Shown: positions 1 to 9,890 of the stretch, piece after piece
Layout of the letters: the number at the start of each line of letters is the position of its first letter
Position numbering within the stretch: position 1 is the stretch's first letter
NCBI GenBank assembly: GCA_013607775.1
Contig: VCAW01000022.1
Coordinates: 1-39,927, forward strand
DNA from: Campylobacterota bacterium
GTDB lineage: Bacteria; Campylobacterota; Campylobacteria; Campylobacterales; Sulfurovaceae
Direction: 5' to 3'
Length of the DNA: 39,927 nt
The notes under the pieces: generated by a model
The model's database searches: none
What the model saw: only the letters and a program-made list of their open reading frames with translations
Told to the model about the DNA's origin: nothing
Position numbers and translations under genes: made by a program

Positions 1-54
1 ATGGAAAAGTTAGTCTCTGAGATTAGAAAAGGTACTTTAAGGTTTGAAGATTGA
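1..54 (+). CDS. C-terminal end of an unidentified CDS (partial)
   Basis: Frame 1 stays open from the window edge for 17 codons and stops with TGA at 52-54; the other two forward frames stop earlier. The fragment ends in KGTLRFED. It is too short to assign to a family. It may be the tail of a longer gene entering from the left, upstream of galE. Confidence 0.35.
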   Translation: MEKLVSEIRKGTLRFED

Positions 55-121
55 TTTATGCAAAAAGTCCATAATTTTACGAAGAGCCAAAAAATAAAGT
101 CTATAAAAGAACTATCACTAT

Positions 122-129
122 GTTATACT
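122..129 (+). promoter_or_regulatory. Extended -10 promoter for galE
   Basis: The sequence TGTTATACT (121-129) is an extended -10 (TG-N-TATACT) about 32 bases upstream of the chosen galE start. No convincing -35 is seen, as is common for the housekeeping sigma factor in Campylobacterota. The expected transcription start is near 136. Confidence 0.45.
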
Positions 130-160
130 TTTAAGATATATTTTATTTAAAAGGTTAGTG

Positions 161-1174
161 ATGATTCTTGTTACGGGAGGGGCTGGGTATATTGGCTCTC
201 ATACGGTTATATTACTCATAGAGGCAGGGTATGATATTGTCATTTTTGATAACTTTTCCAATGCCTCTTTAACGGCACACCAACGTGTTGAGCAGATAGT
301 AGGAGAAACCATTCCTCTCGTTAAAGGAGATATCCGAAACAAAGAGGATTTGGAGAAACTTTTTACTGACTATGACATCAATAGTGTGATACATTTTGCT
401 GGATTAAAGGCAGTGGGAGAATCTGTAGAACAACCCCTAAAATACTATGACAACAATGTCGTAGGTACACTTACTTTATGTGAGGTAATGCAAGCACACG
501 GATGCAAATCTATCATTTTCTCATCTTCTGCTACAGTCTATGGTGACCCCGAAACCACCCCTATCACAGAAGACTTTCCTCTATCTGCGACCAATCCCTA
601 CGGAAGATCAAAACTGATGATTGAAGAGATTCTACGTGATCTTTATGTCTCTGACCCTACTTGGCAGGTTATCTTATTACGCTATTTTAATCCTGTAGGC
701 GCACATATCTCAGGAGATATAGGAGAAGACCCTTCAGGTATCCCAAATAACCTTATGCCATTCATTGCACAGACTGCTGTGGGCAAGAGAGAGAGTCTCA
801 GCGTTTTTGGTGATGACTATGATACTATAGATGGTACTGGAGTCAGAGACTACATCCATGTGATGGACTTGGCAGAAGGTCACGTCAAAGCCTTAAACAT
901 ACTTCACACGATAGGCAAGGTCATGACTATCAATCTAGGTACAGGGAAAGGTTACTCTGTACTTGAGATGATTAAAGCATTTGAGGATGCTTCAGGGAAG
1001 AAAGTTCCCTACCATATTGCGCCTAGACGTGCTGGAGATATCGCTACATGTTATGCCGATGCACAGTATGCCAAGAATGTCTTAGGATGGTCAGCCACAA
1101 GAGGTATAGAAGTAATGTGTATAGATACATGGAGATGGCAATCTCAAAACCCAAATGGATACAAAGAAAACTAA
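161..1174 (+). CDS. galE: UDP-glucose 4-epimerase
   Basis: This enzyme interconverts UDP-glucose and UDP-galactose in the cytoplasm, supplying sugars for surface polysaccharide and lipooligosaccharide. It is an extended short-chain dehydrogenase. The Rossmann motif TGGAGYIG lies near residues 5-12. The catalytic serine is in FSSSATVYG (about 121-128), and the YxxxK pair is in NPYGRSK (Y147 and K151). The length of 337 residues is normal for GalE. The reading frame also has a GTG at 158, but ATG at 161 is preferred because AAAGG at 150-154 gives the better spacing. gdhA follows 22 bases later on the same strand and may be co-transcribed, although the two have no obvious pathway link. Confidence 0.93.
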   Translation: MILVTGGAGYIGSHTVILLIEAGYDIVIFDNFSNASLTAHQRVEQIVGETIPLVKGDIRNKEDLEKLFTDYDINSVIHFAGLKAVGESVEQPLKYYDNNVVGTLTLCEVMQAHGCKSIIFSSSATVYGDPETTPITEDFPLSATNPYGRSKLMIEEILRDLYVSDPTWQVILLRYFNPVGAHISGDIGEDPSGIPNNLMPFIAQTAVGKRESLSVFGDDYDTIDGTGVRDYIHVMDLAEGHVKALNILHTIGKVMTINLGTGKGYSVLEMIKAFEDASGKKVPYHIAPRRAGDIATCYADAQYAKNVLGWSATRGIEVMCIDTWRWQSQNPNGYKEN

Positions 1175-1196
1175 AATCATCCCCTAAAGGAAACCT

Positions 1197-2549
1197 ATGG
1201 ATTATATAGAATTAGCAATGAAACGTGCAAAAGAGACTAACTGTTCAACAGACACAAATTTCTTTCAAGCATTAAAAGAAGTACTGGTTTCCATTCGTCC
1301 CCTTATGGAGAATCACCCTGAGTATAAAACACAAAATATTATAGAGCGTATTATCTCTCCAAACAGAGCCATCTACTTTAAAATAGAGTGGCTGGATGAC
1401 AGCAACAATATTCATGTAAACAGTGGGTACAGAATACAGTTCAACAATGCACTGGATCCATACAAAGGAGGTGTACGTTTTCACCCTTCTGTAAACCCTG
1501 ATATTCTTAAGTTTCTTGCTTTTGAGCAGATTTTCAAAAATGCCATTACCGGACTTCATATTGGTGGCGCCAAAGGAGGTGCTGACTTTGACCCAAAAGG
1601 TAAAAGTGATAAAGAGATAATGAAATTTTGTCAGGCATTTATGACGGCATTTTACAACAGTCTTGGTTCAGACATTGATGTACTTGGAGGAGATATTAGA
1701 GTAGGTGCAAGAGAGGTTGGTTACCTTTTTGGACAGTACAAACAACTGACTAACTCCTATAACAGCATTATTACCTCCAAACCACTTGCCCTAGGAGGAA
1801 GTTTAGGGCGTACGGAAGCAACAGGATATGGGCTCATCTACTTTACCCAAACCTTGCTTGAAGATATGGGAGAAACCTTAAAAGGAAAAATCTGTACCAT
1901 CAGTGGAAGTGGAAACGTTGCCATCCATGCTATAGAAAAACTCTATGACTTAGGTGCCGTTCCTGTCACCTGCTCAGACTCTAGAGGAGCCATACATGAC
2001 AGCAATGGTATTGACCTTGCGCTACTTAAAAAAATAAAGTTAGAGAGACGTGCCTCCTTAGAGTACTACGCACATGAACGTAAAAGTGCTACCTATGTAA
2101 AAAAAGAGAACTATGTAGGGGGGAGTAGTCACGTATGGGATATTCCTTGTTTTGCAGCTTTCCCATGTGCTACACAAAATGAGTTAGGATTAACTTGTGC
2201 AAAAAAACTTATTCACAATGATGTAAAAATCATCGCAGAGGGGGCAAATATGCCAACTACGCCTGAAGCCATAGAAGTTTTTCAATCCCATAGTATTATT
2301 TTTGCACCTGCAAAAGCTGCCAATGCTGGTGGCGTAGCTGTATCTGTTTTAGAAATGGGACAAAACAACTCACTCAAATATCTCTCTTTTGAACAAGTAG
2401 ACAGAAGACTCAAAGGCATAATGTCAAATATTTACAGTAATATTAAAATGACATGTGATACTTATGACCTGGAGATGGATCTAATTGCTGGAGCAAATAT
2501 ATTAGGTTTCAAACGCGTAGCAGATGCGATGATTATGCAGGGGGTTTAA
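1197..2549 (+). CDS. gdhA: Glutamate dehydrogenase (NADP-type)
   Basis: It catalyses reductive amination of 2-oxoglutarate with ammonia to glutamate, in the cytoplasm. At 450 residues it matches the hexameric bacterial GdhA class. The glutamate-binding region contains YKGGVRFHP (about 89-97) and the catalytic lysine K126 sits in GGAKGGADFDPKG. The second domain carries the nucleotide-binding glycine-rich turn SGSGNVA (about 237-243). The start is supported by AAAGGA at 1186-1191. The stop codon overlaps the stop of the convergent def gene (2546-2549), so there is no room for a terminator between them. Confidence 0.95.
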   Translation: MDYIELAMKRAKETNCSTDTNFFQALKEVLVSIRPLMENHPEYKTQNIIERIISPNRAIYFKIEWLDDSNNIHVNSGYRIQFNNALDPYKGGVRFHPSVNPDILKFLAFEQIFKNAITGLHIGGAKGGADFDPKGKSDKEIMKFCQAFMTAFYNSLGSDIDVLGGDIRVGAREVGYLFGQYKQLTNSYNSIITSKPLALGGSLGRTEATGYGLIYFTQTLLEDMGETLKGKICTISGSGNVAIHAIEKLYDLGAVPVTCSDSRGAIHDSNGIDLALLKKIKLERRASLEYYAHERKSATYVKKENYVGGSSHVWDIPCFAAFPCATQNELGLTCAKKLIHNDVKIIAEGANMPTTPEAIEVFQSHSIIFAPAKAANAGGVAVSVLEMGQNNSLKYLSFEQVDRRLKGIMSNIYSNIKMTCDTYDLEMDLIAGANILGFKRVADAMIMQGV

Positions 2550-3076
2550 ACCAACCCCTCTTTTTGTTTACGTTTCCACTCTTTTTCAAACTTTTTACGT
2601 TTAATGTAAGAGAGTTTTTCTATAAACACTTTTCCATCAAGATGGTCCATCTCATGCTGCATAGCTACAGCTAAAAAGTCATCATCTTCAATGGTCTTCT
2701 TTTCACCATGTCTGTCAAAGTATTCTACTTTGACATGTTTCGCGCGTTCTACATCTTCATAAACACCAGGAATGGATAGGCAACCTTCCTGAAACTTCTC
2801 CGTGCCATCTTGTTCGATGATGACAGGGTTTATCATCTCTAAAGTATTTTCTTTAGGTTGGTCATGCTCCCCATCTTCGTCTTCTAGTGGAATGTTGATG
2901 ATAAGCGCACGGGTATCAACCCCTACTTGAATGGCAGCTAACCCTACACCGTTACGTACTCGCATAGTGTCATACATATCATCAAGCAAATCATGCAATG
3001 CGCCATCAAAAGATGTCACCTCTTTTGAGATAAGCTTGAGTCTTTTATCTGGGTAAACAACTATTTCACGAACCAT
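2546..3076 (-). CDS. def: Peptide deformylase
   Basis: It removes the formyl group from the N-terminal methionine of nascent proteins. All three family motifs are present: GVGLAAIQ (43-50), EGCLS with the metal ligand C99, and QHEMDHLDG with H141, the catalytic E142 and H145. The length of 176 residues is typical. It lies 9 bases behind clpP in a tig-clpP-def order well known in Campylobacterota, which groups nascent-chain folding, deformylation and proteolysis. A short acidic insert (about 65-78) is seen before motif 2. Confidence 0.95.
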   Translation of the reverse strand: MVREIVVYPDKRLKLISKEVTSFDGALHDLLDDMYDTMRVRNGVGLAAIQVGVDTRALIINIPLEDEDGEHDQPKENTLEMINPVIIEQDGTEKFQEGCLSIPGVYEDVERAKHVKVEYFDRHGEKKTIEDDDFLAVAMQHEMDHLDGKVFIEKLSYIKRKKFEKEWKRKQKEGLV

Positions 3077-3085
3077 ACTTGACCT

Positions 3086-3676
3086 TTACGCAAAGCTCTT
3101 TGTAAGTACTTTGTCAATGAGTCCGTACTCGACAGCTTCTTTTGAAGACATAAAGTTATCACGCTCTGTATCTTTCTCTAGCTGTTTGGCTTTCTTACCA
3201 CAGTTCTTTGCCATAATTTCATTGAGTGAATCTTTCAGTCTCTGAATCTCTTCTGCTTGTATCTGAATGTCTGTAGACTGCCCTTGTGCACCACCAGAAG
3301 GCTGGTGAATCATGATACGTGCATTGGGTAAGGCATAACGCTTCCCTGGTGTACCAGATGAGAGTAAAAATGCACCCATTGAAGCAGCCTGCCCCATACA
3401 GATAGTCACAATATCTGGCTTGATGTAATTCATCGTATCATACATAGAGAGTCCAGAAGTAATCACACCTCCTGGAGAGTTAATGTAGAAGTAGATATCT
3501 TTATCTGGGTCTTGCGCTTCAAGAAAAAGAAGTTGCGCCACGATGGTAGATGCTACCTGGTCATTCACTTCACCACTTAACATGATAATACGATCTTTTA
3601 AAAGACGTGAATAGATATCGTAAGATCTCTCACCTCTACCTGTTTGCTGCTCTACAACGTATGGAATATAACTCAT
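3086..3676 (-). CDS. clpP: ATP-dependent Clp protease proteolytic subunit
   Basis: This is the serine peptidase core of the ClpXP/ClpAP machines. The catalytic triad is visible as S99 in [10 protein letters not shown]124 in MIHQPSGG and D173 in the TERDNFMS segment. The protein is 196 residues long, the usual size, and starts with a short propeptide-like stretch. It lies between tig and def on the same strand; 95 bases containing a small hairpin separate it from tig. Confidence 0.96.
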   Translation of the reverse strand: MSYIPYVVEQQTGRGERSYDIYSRLLKDRIIMLSGEVNDQVASTIVAQLLFLEAQDPDKDIYFYINSPGGVITSGLSMYDTMNYIKPDIVTICMGQAASMGAFLLSSGTPGKRYALPNARIMIHQPSGGAQGQSTDIQIQAEEIQRLKDSLNEIMAKNCGKKAKQLEKDTERDNFMSSKEAVEYGLIDKVLTKSFA

Positions 3677-3739
3677 AATGTGCCTTTGTTAATATATAGT
3701 TAAATAGATAATTATCTGCTCAAATATACATTAAAATAG

Positions 3740-3767
3740 TTAACAGTCAGCCTACGCCGACTGTTAA
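3740..3767 (-). terminator. Hairpin in the tig-clpP gap
   Basis: A perfect 9-bp inverted repeat, TTAACAGTC (3740-3748) and GACTGTTAA (3759-3767), encloses a 10-base loop. On the minus strand it follows the tig stop codon by 4 bases and is followed by ACTATTTTAATG, a weak T-rich tract. It may partly terminate or process the transcript between tig and clpP. Confidence 0.45.
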
Positions 3768-3771
3768 AATC

Positions 3772-5061
3772 TTAGTTTTCTAAACCTAACATTTTACCAA
3801 AGAGTTTATCTTCAATCATTCCCATTTTTACAGCAGGGAGAAGGTTATTTTCTTGGTAATATTTGATTACTTGTTGTGGATCTTGTCCAGACATCATTGC
3901 CTCGTAGTAAATCGCTTGAGATACTTCTTGGTCATCTACAGTAATTTCTTCTTTTTTAGCCAATGCATCTACGATAAATGTTGCTTTTACTGAATCTATA
4001 GCATCTGCTCTTACTGAGTCACGAAGTTCATTGATTTTCTCTTCGTTATCTTTGTATGTAGCAAGTTCTTCTTCTGTCATCTCTTGTGCTTTTGCATTGA
4101 TTTTTGCATCTACTTCCTGATCAACAATGTTGTTTGGAAGTGCAATATCAAATTTATTTACAAGGGCTTCAACCATTTTTGGTTTTAAATCTTCGTTGTA
4201 TACTTTTGAAAGTGCTGCTGTTTCTATTTGTACAGTTACTTTTTCTTTAAGTTCAGCAAGTGTTGCTTTTTCATCATTAAGAAGTTTTTGTGCCAATTCA
4301 TCATTGATTTCAGCCTCTGCCTGCTCTTGAATCTCATGAAGTGTTACTTTAAATGTTGCTTCTTTTCCTGCAAGTTCTGCTGATTGGTACTCTTCTGGGA
4401 AAGTCACAACAACATCTTTTTGCTCATCATATTTCATACCGATGATTTGCTCTTCAAATCCGGGAATGAATTGACCTGAACCAATTTTAAGATTGAAATT
4501 TTCAGCTTTACCACCATCAAAAGCTACGCCATCAACAAAACCTTCAAAGTCGATAAGTGTCATGTCACCATCTTTTACCATACGTTTACGTTTGATTTTT
4601 GTAAATGGCGCTTGTTCTTTAGCCATCTCTTCAAGTTTAGCTTCTACTTCTTTCTCATCTGCTTTTGGTTTTTCAAATGTAGGTACTACATCCATGTAAC
4701 CCTCAAGATCAAACTCTGGTCTAGTAGAAACTTCTACTTCTACTTCAATACCTGCATCTGTTTTCTCATATTTTTTAAATGATGGTTGTCCAATCATATC
4801 TGCAGCATTTATGCCTGCTTCAGCGATTCCTGCATCGATAAGCTCTCTAAGTGCTTCACCTTCAGCGTCTTGTGCAAGTTTATCACCATGCATTTGTTTT
4901 ACAACAGCAACAGGTACTTTACCGGCTCTAAAACCATCTACCTTTACTTCTTTGGCTGCTTGCTTTGCCAGCTTCTCTACATTTGCATCAATTGCTGCTG
5001 CATCAAGTGTACCACTTACGATGATATTTGCATCATCTACTTTGTTTACTGTAACTTTCAC
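3772..5061 (-). CDS. tig: Trigger factor, ribosome-associated chaperone
   Basis: It binds the ribosome exit tunnel and shields nascent chains, with peptidyl-prolyl isomerase activity. The N-terminal ribosome-binding signature GFRAGKVP is at residues 43-50. The middle region (about 150-245) is FKBP-like, including the VTFPEEYQSAELAGKEATF block. The C-terminal half is a long helical chaperone domain. At 429 residues it is full length. It heads the tig-clpP-def group. The start ATG has AAAGGA at a good distance on the minus strand. Confidence 0.95.
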   Translation of the reverse strand: MKVTVNKVDDANIIVSGTLDAAAIDANVEKLAKQAAKEVKVDGFRAGKVPVAVVKQMHGDKLAQDAEGEALRELIDAGIAEAGINAADMIGQPSFKKYEKTDAGIEVEVEVSTRPEFDLEGYMDVVPTFEKPKADEKEVEAKLEEMAKEQAPFTKIKRKRMVKDGDMTLIDFEGFVDGVAFDGGKAENFNLKIGSGQFIPGFEEQIIGMKYDEQKDVVVTFPEEYQSAELAGKEATFKVTLHEIQEQAEAEINDELAQKLLNDEKATLAELKEKVTVQIETAALSKVYNEDLKPKMVEALVNKFDIALPNNIVDQEVDAKINAKAQEMTEEELATYKDNEEKINELRDSVRADAIDSVKATFIVDALAKKEEITVDDQEVSQAIYYEAMMSGQDPQQVIKYYQENNLLPAVKMGMIEDKLFGKMLGLEN

Positions 5062-5176
5062 TACAATCCTTTGTGTTTATAATTCCGTGATTTTATCTAA
5101 AATATGTTGAAATACCAATAATAGTATAGAAGAGGGTAAAAAAGAGTGGCTAGTTTGGAGGTAAAAAGAGGTATTA

Positions 5177-5201
5177 AGACATAGCAAAAAATGCTATGTC
5201 T
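5177..5201 (-). terminator. Terminator-like hairpin after the first DUF302-like gene
   Basis: The arms AGACATAGCA (5177-5186) and TGCTATGTCT (5192-5201) form a 10-bp stem with a 5-base loop, 15 bases beyond the stop codon of the minus-strand gene at 5217. A short T-rich stretch follows at some distance (CTCTTTTTACC). The rest of the gap up to tig shows no further feature. Confidence 0.55.
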
Positions 5202-5216
5202 GACTAAGTATAGAAC

Positions 5217-6215
5217 TTAGTTTGTTGATTTTTGAAGAAGTTTGAAACCCATCTCTTCAAAAGTTTCTACAACCTCTGCATCAATTTTTCTCATATAATC
5301 GATACGTTTTTGGTCTTTAAAGTTAAGTGCATTAATCCAGTTATCCACACTTGCATATCCTACGTGAAGCTCATTTGTTCCTTTTGGAATATAAAAGTAA
5401 ACTGAACATGGTGCAAACATACCTGCTTCAGGGATACCACGGTTGAAGATAGAGTTAGAGAATTCAAAGTGACAAAGAAGTGAAACCCAGTATGCATCAT
5501 ATTTGTCAAATGCCATATCTCTGTCTTCATACTCAAATTTAAAGTCAATAAATCCAGCAATAATAAAGTTATGTTTAGAGAAACGTCCATCATGATCTGC
5601 TACGAAATCTTCTACAAACTCTTCTAAATCATCTGGTGTATCAAACTTTTTCACAAGTTTAGTAAGACCATTAGCTGGAAGTGGCTGTGTATGCTCAAAT
5701 TTCTTTGTCATTGTTGGCTTCATCTCTTTATTCACAAATGCATCCCAACCAGCAATCATATCTGTAAACTCTTTACGTGTATCTGCATTTTTTTCACCGA
5801 TAATGTCAAGCATTGTATTTGGTGCCAAGTGTCCAAACCATGTGTTGTCATCTGTTTTATTGTCAAGTGTTTTGTACACTAAAAAGTTAAATGGTGCGTA
5901 TGCTCCGAAGTCTGGGTTGGCAAGAAGAAGATTTCTTAACTTATCTATGTTTACCATACCAAAGAAAGAGATCATTTCTACACCTTTTTCCTTGAACTTT
6001 TCATAGTAAAACTTCTCAATATGTGTATTGGCAGCTACTGTTGAAAAACCTACTGTACCTATTTTCCCAATGAGAGATTTAATCTCTGCTTCTTTGTTAC
6101 CTTGAACACCTTGAAGCTCCGCTGCAAGCTGTGCTTTCGCCATATTTGACTGTACATCTGCCTGTGCAATGCCTGCTGTCATAAGACAAGCTAGTAGTAT
6201 ATTTTTTAACTTCAT
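5217..6215 (-). CDS. Periplasmic DUF302-like protein, two-repeat (paralogue 1)
   Basis: Function unknown. A signal peptide (MKLKNILLACLMTAGIAQA) predicts export. The mature protein appears to hold two related halves, each with a [PE]xxGxFAP-type motif: DFGAYAPFNFLVY in the first and EAGMFAPCSVYFY in the second, the latter followed by VDNWINAL. This pattern resembles DUF302 domains. A paralogue at 20917-21894 has the same organisation, and both carry a cysteine in FAPCS and another about 21 residues before it. The gene appears monocistronic, with AAAGGA before the start and a hairpin after the stop. The assignment to DUF302 is by pattern recall and was not searched. Confidence 0.7.
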   Translation of the reverse strand: MKLKNILLACLMTAGIAQADVQSNMAKAQLAAELQGVQGNKEAEIKSLIGKIGTVGFSTVAANTHIEKFYYEKFKEKGVEMISFFGMVNIDKLRNLLLANPDFGAYAPFNFLVYKTLDNKTDDNTWFGHLAPNTMLDIIGEKNADTRKEFTDMIAGWDAFVNKEMKPTMTKKFEHTQPLPANGLTKLVKKFDTPDDLEEFVEDFVADHDGRFSKHNFIIAGFIDFKFEYEDRDMAFDKYDAYWVSLLCHFEFSNSIFNRGIPEAGMFAPCSVYFYIPKGTNELHVGYASVDNWINALNFKDQKRIDYMRKIDAEVVETFEEMGFKLLQKSTN

Positions 6216-6345
6216 ATTTATTCCTTTTATAAATTAGTGCAAATATGATAATGTAAATTGTATTAAGTAGGGGTTAATCAGAGTATTAATTTTAATTATA
6301 AAAAAACTTATTTTATTAAAGAAATATAGATTATTTTTAATAGTT

Positions 6346-6354
6346 TGCTATAAT
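6346..6354 (+). promoter_or_regulatory. Extended -10 for mutY; leaderless start predicted
   Basis: TGCTATAAT at 6346-6354 is a consensus extended -10. The mutY ATG is at 6361, exactly where transcription should begin, and no Shine-Dalgarno sequence fits between them. An in-frame TAG lies just upstream, so no earlier start exists. A leaderless mRNA is the simplest reading. Confidence 0.5.
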
Positions 6355-6360
6355 CCGCCT

Positions 6361-7324
6361 ATGAAAAATAAATGGCACAACACCCACCAACAAATACACT
6401 CTTGGTACAAAAAGTATGGACGCACTGATTTACCTTGGCGTACCACTGATGAACCCTATCACATCTATCTCTCAGAAGTGATGCTTCAACAGACACAAGT
6501 AAAACGGTATTGGAACGTTATTATTTTCCATTTTTAAAAAAATTTCCTACCCTTAAAGCTTTGGGAGACGCTCCTTTAGATGATGTATTAAAAATGTGGG
6601 AAGGATTGGGCTATTATAATCGTGCTAAAAATTTGCATAAAACAGCAACGCTTGTAGATACCTTACCTTCAGATATTGATGCCCTTATTACACTTCCGGG
6701 TACAGGAAAAAACACTGCACATGCAGTAGCTACCTTTGCCTACAAAAAACCTGTTCCTATCATAGAAGCCAATGTAAAGCGTATCCTTTGCCGTCTTCAC
6801 AAACTCAAAACGCCTACAGATAAAGCACTTTGGAAATAGCCTATGATTTGGTAGATAAAGAGAATCCTTTTGACTATAACCAAGCCATGATGGACATTGG
6901 GGCAACACTTTGTACGCCTAAAAATCCCTCATGTGACACTTGCCCTCTTCGTGACATTTGCCAAGGACAAGAGAATCCAACACTCTACCCTACAAAGAAA
7001 AAACGTGTGGTACCAACACGAGAACAGAACATCATGCTCTGCGTGTATAATGACAAAATTTCTATGACACAAAGAAGTGGTAAGTTTTTACACGGGTTAT
7101 GGGGATTTGAAGAGATTGATGTCCCTCTATGTGCTGCTGAGTACATTGGTGAAGTTACCCATGCCTATACGCACTTCAAGCTCATATGCAAGGTCTATGT
7201 ATATGATGCACTTGATAAAGAACAGGAACATTATTTTAGCACACAAGAGATACGTAAACTTGCCATCTCTAAGGTAGATGATAAAATCTTAAATTTATTT
7301 TTAGATACAATACACACATATTAA
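6361..7324 (+). pseudogene. mutY: A/G-specific adenine glycosylase with two -1 frameshifts
   Basis: MutY removes adenine mispaired with 8-oxoguanine. Three segments in different frames together give a near-complete protein. The first (from 6361) contains DLPWR and [10 protein letters not shown]. The second (about 6505-6839) contains the helix-hairpin-helix LPGTGKNTA. The third (to 7324) holds the Fe-S ligands C-x6-C-x2-C-x5-C in TLCTPKNPSCDTCPLRDIC and a NUDIX-like C-terminus. Adding one A to the A4 run at 6501-6504 and one A to the A3 run at 6834-6836 restores the frame. The position of the usual catalytic Asp (DGNVKR in E. coli) reads IEANVKR here, with Glu encoded at 6765-6767. Either a decayed gene or sequencing indels. 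Confidence 0.75.
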
Positions 7325-7339
7325 CATTTGGAAAATATG

Positions 7340-7918
7340 ATGACAAAAGACGAAGAATTTGAACAAGCAGTCACAAAAGTACTTGAACTCTTAGGAGAAG
7401 ACCCTAAAAGAGAGGGTCTTCTTAAAACACCTAATCGTGTAGCCAAAGCACTAAAGTTTCTTACAGAAGGCTATGACCAAGACCCGGAAGAGATACTCAA
7501 CCAAGCACTTTTTACGACAAGCAATGATGAGATGGTACTCGTACGAGATATCGAGTTCTATTCCATGTGTGAACACCATATGCTCCCTATCATCGGGCGT
7601 GCCCATGTGGCGTACATCCCAGATGGTAAAGTGGTAGGGCTCTCTAAAATCCCTCGTATTGTCAATGTCTATGCAAGACGTTTACAAATACAAGAGCAAA
7701 TGACAGAACAGATTGCAGATGCCATTTTAGGGACTATAAAACCTAAAGGGGTAGCTGTAGTTGTACATGCACGTCACATGTGTATGGAGATGAGAGGGGT
7801 ACAAAAAATAAACTCTACAACTGTAAGTTCTGCACTTCGTGGACTCTTTAAAAAAGATGAACGTACACGTAATGAGTTTTATAACCTTATCAACACACCT
7901 ACACCCTCTAATTTTTAA
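7340..7918 (+). CDS. folE: GTP cyclohydrolase I
   Basis: It converts GTP to 7,8-dihydroneopterin triphosphate, the first step of folate and related pterin synthesis. The zinc ligands are visible as C77 and H80 in SMCEHHML and C148 in RHMCMEMRG. The substrate-binding block [10 protein letters not shown] is intact. With ATG at 7340 the protein has 192 residues, the usual size. ATG at 7337 is also in frame, but GGAAAA at 7330-7335 sits better for 7340. It starts 15 bases after mutY and probably shares its transcript. Confidence 0.94.
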   Translation: MTKDEEFEQAVTKVLELLGEDPKREGLLKTPNRVAKALKFLTEGYDQDPEEILNQALFTTSNDEMVLVRDIEFYSMCEHHMLPIIGRAHVAYIPDGKVVGLSKIPRIVNVYARRLQIQEQMTEQIADAILGTIKPKGVAVVVHARHMCMEMRGVQKINSTTVSSALRGLFKKDERTRNEFYNLINTPTPSNF

Positions 7919-7933
7919 TCTATATCAACAGAT

Positions 7934-7955
7934 AAGAGAGAATTTTTTCTCTCTT
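7934..7955. terminator. Bidirectional terminator between folE and the SpoIIAA-like gene
   Basis: The arms AAGAGAGAA (7934-7942) and TTCTCTCTT (7947-7955) form a perfect 9-bp stem with a TTTT loop between two convergent stop codons. It is A-flanked on one side and T-rich on the other, as expected for a shared terminator. Confidence 0.65.
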
Positions 7956-7962
7956 TAAAAAT

Positions 7963-8349
7963 TTACTTTAACAACCATGCCAATGCTTTATCTCTATCTT
8001 TAAAAAATTTGCTTTTACCTTTCATAAGATGACTCATCATCGCTACAGAGTCTTCTTCCCATTTTTTATTACCCACAATTGCCATTTTATCAAAAGCATT
8101 ACGATGCTTGACGCCAAATTTCATATCATCCCACGCTGCTAAAAGTTTCCAGCCTTTAAAACCTCTCATATCTACTAACAAATCTACCTCTAACCCTTTT
8201 GCATTTTTCAATGCCTTGTCTATCATAGGCACAAACAGTTGATAGTCTTCATGTTTTAACTTACCCAACATTGTAACTTCAATAAAAATATTTTTTTTAC
8301 TACGTTTAATTGCTATACCAATACCATGTTCTTTTATTTTAGTTGCCAT
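7963..8349 (-). CDS. SpoIIAA-like (STAS-fold) protein
   Basis: A 128-residue soluble protein resembling the SpoIIAA-like family. The pattern has an N-terminal strand IFIEVTMLGKLKHEDY, a central VDLLVDMRGFKGW block, and a C-terminal AVAMMSHLMKG segment followed by FKDRDKALAWL. Family members bind small hydrophobic ligands or membranes, but the role is not settled and no anti-sigma partner is seen nearby. There is no signal peptide. Upstream is a consensus -10 with a Crp/Fnr-like palindrome centred about 42 bases before the predicted transcription start. Confidence 0.75.
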   Translation of the reverse strand: MATKIKEHGIGIAIKRSKKNIFIEVTMLGKLKHEDYQLFVPMIDKALKNAKGLEVDLLVDMRGFKGWKLLAAWDDMKFGVKHRNAFDKMAIVGNKKWEEDSVAMMSHLMKGKSKFFKDRDKALAWLLK

Positions 8350-8379
8350 ATTCCATCCTTTATTTATACATACCTCTTC

Positions 8380-9774
<1,395 letters not shown>

Positions 9775-9780
9775 TAGAAC

Positions 9781-9857
9781 GGTAAATGGGCAAAGCCCAT
9801 CTTACCTACGCTAACGCTGAGTTTTCTTCAGCAGAAGGCTCATCTCACTTGTGAGAT
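9781..9857 (+). other. Three consecutive stem-loops in the nifS-nifU gap
   Basis: Hairpin 1 pairs GGTAA-ATGGGC (9781-9791) with GCCCAT-C-TTACC (9795-9806). Hairpin 2 pairs GCTGA (9816-9820) with TCAGC (9828-9832). Hairpin 3 pairs ATCTCAC (9842-9848) with GTGAGAT (9851-9857). None is followed by a clean U-tract. They fill most of the 116-base gap before the nifU ribosome site (AAGGAA at 9880-9885), suggesting RNA processing, attenuation or mRNA protection. Confidence 0.55.
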
Positions 9858-9890
9858 TATATAAAAAGAAAATAGTTATAAGGAAATAAA

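Noticed and set aside
58-150. A 30-codon reading frame (MQKVHNFTK...) between the left edge and galE
   Set aside because: It has no ribosome site, overlaps the galE promoter and ends right at the galE ribosome site. It looks like chance.
4811-5110. Ser/Ala-rich frames antisense to tig and other long genes
   Set aside because: These are mirror frames of well-supported genes with low-complexity translation and no ribosome sites.
6216-6300. A sox-type promoter upstream of the first DUF302-like gene
   Set aside because: Only one TTTACA is present (minus strand, 6257-6252), with no partner at 11 bp and no -10 at the 9-base distance.
6501-6839. Programmed ribosomal frameshifting in mutY
   Set aside because: Two separate shifts in the same direction in short A-runs, with no slippery heptamer or stimulatory structure, fit indels better than recoding.
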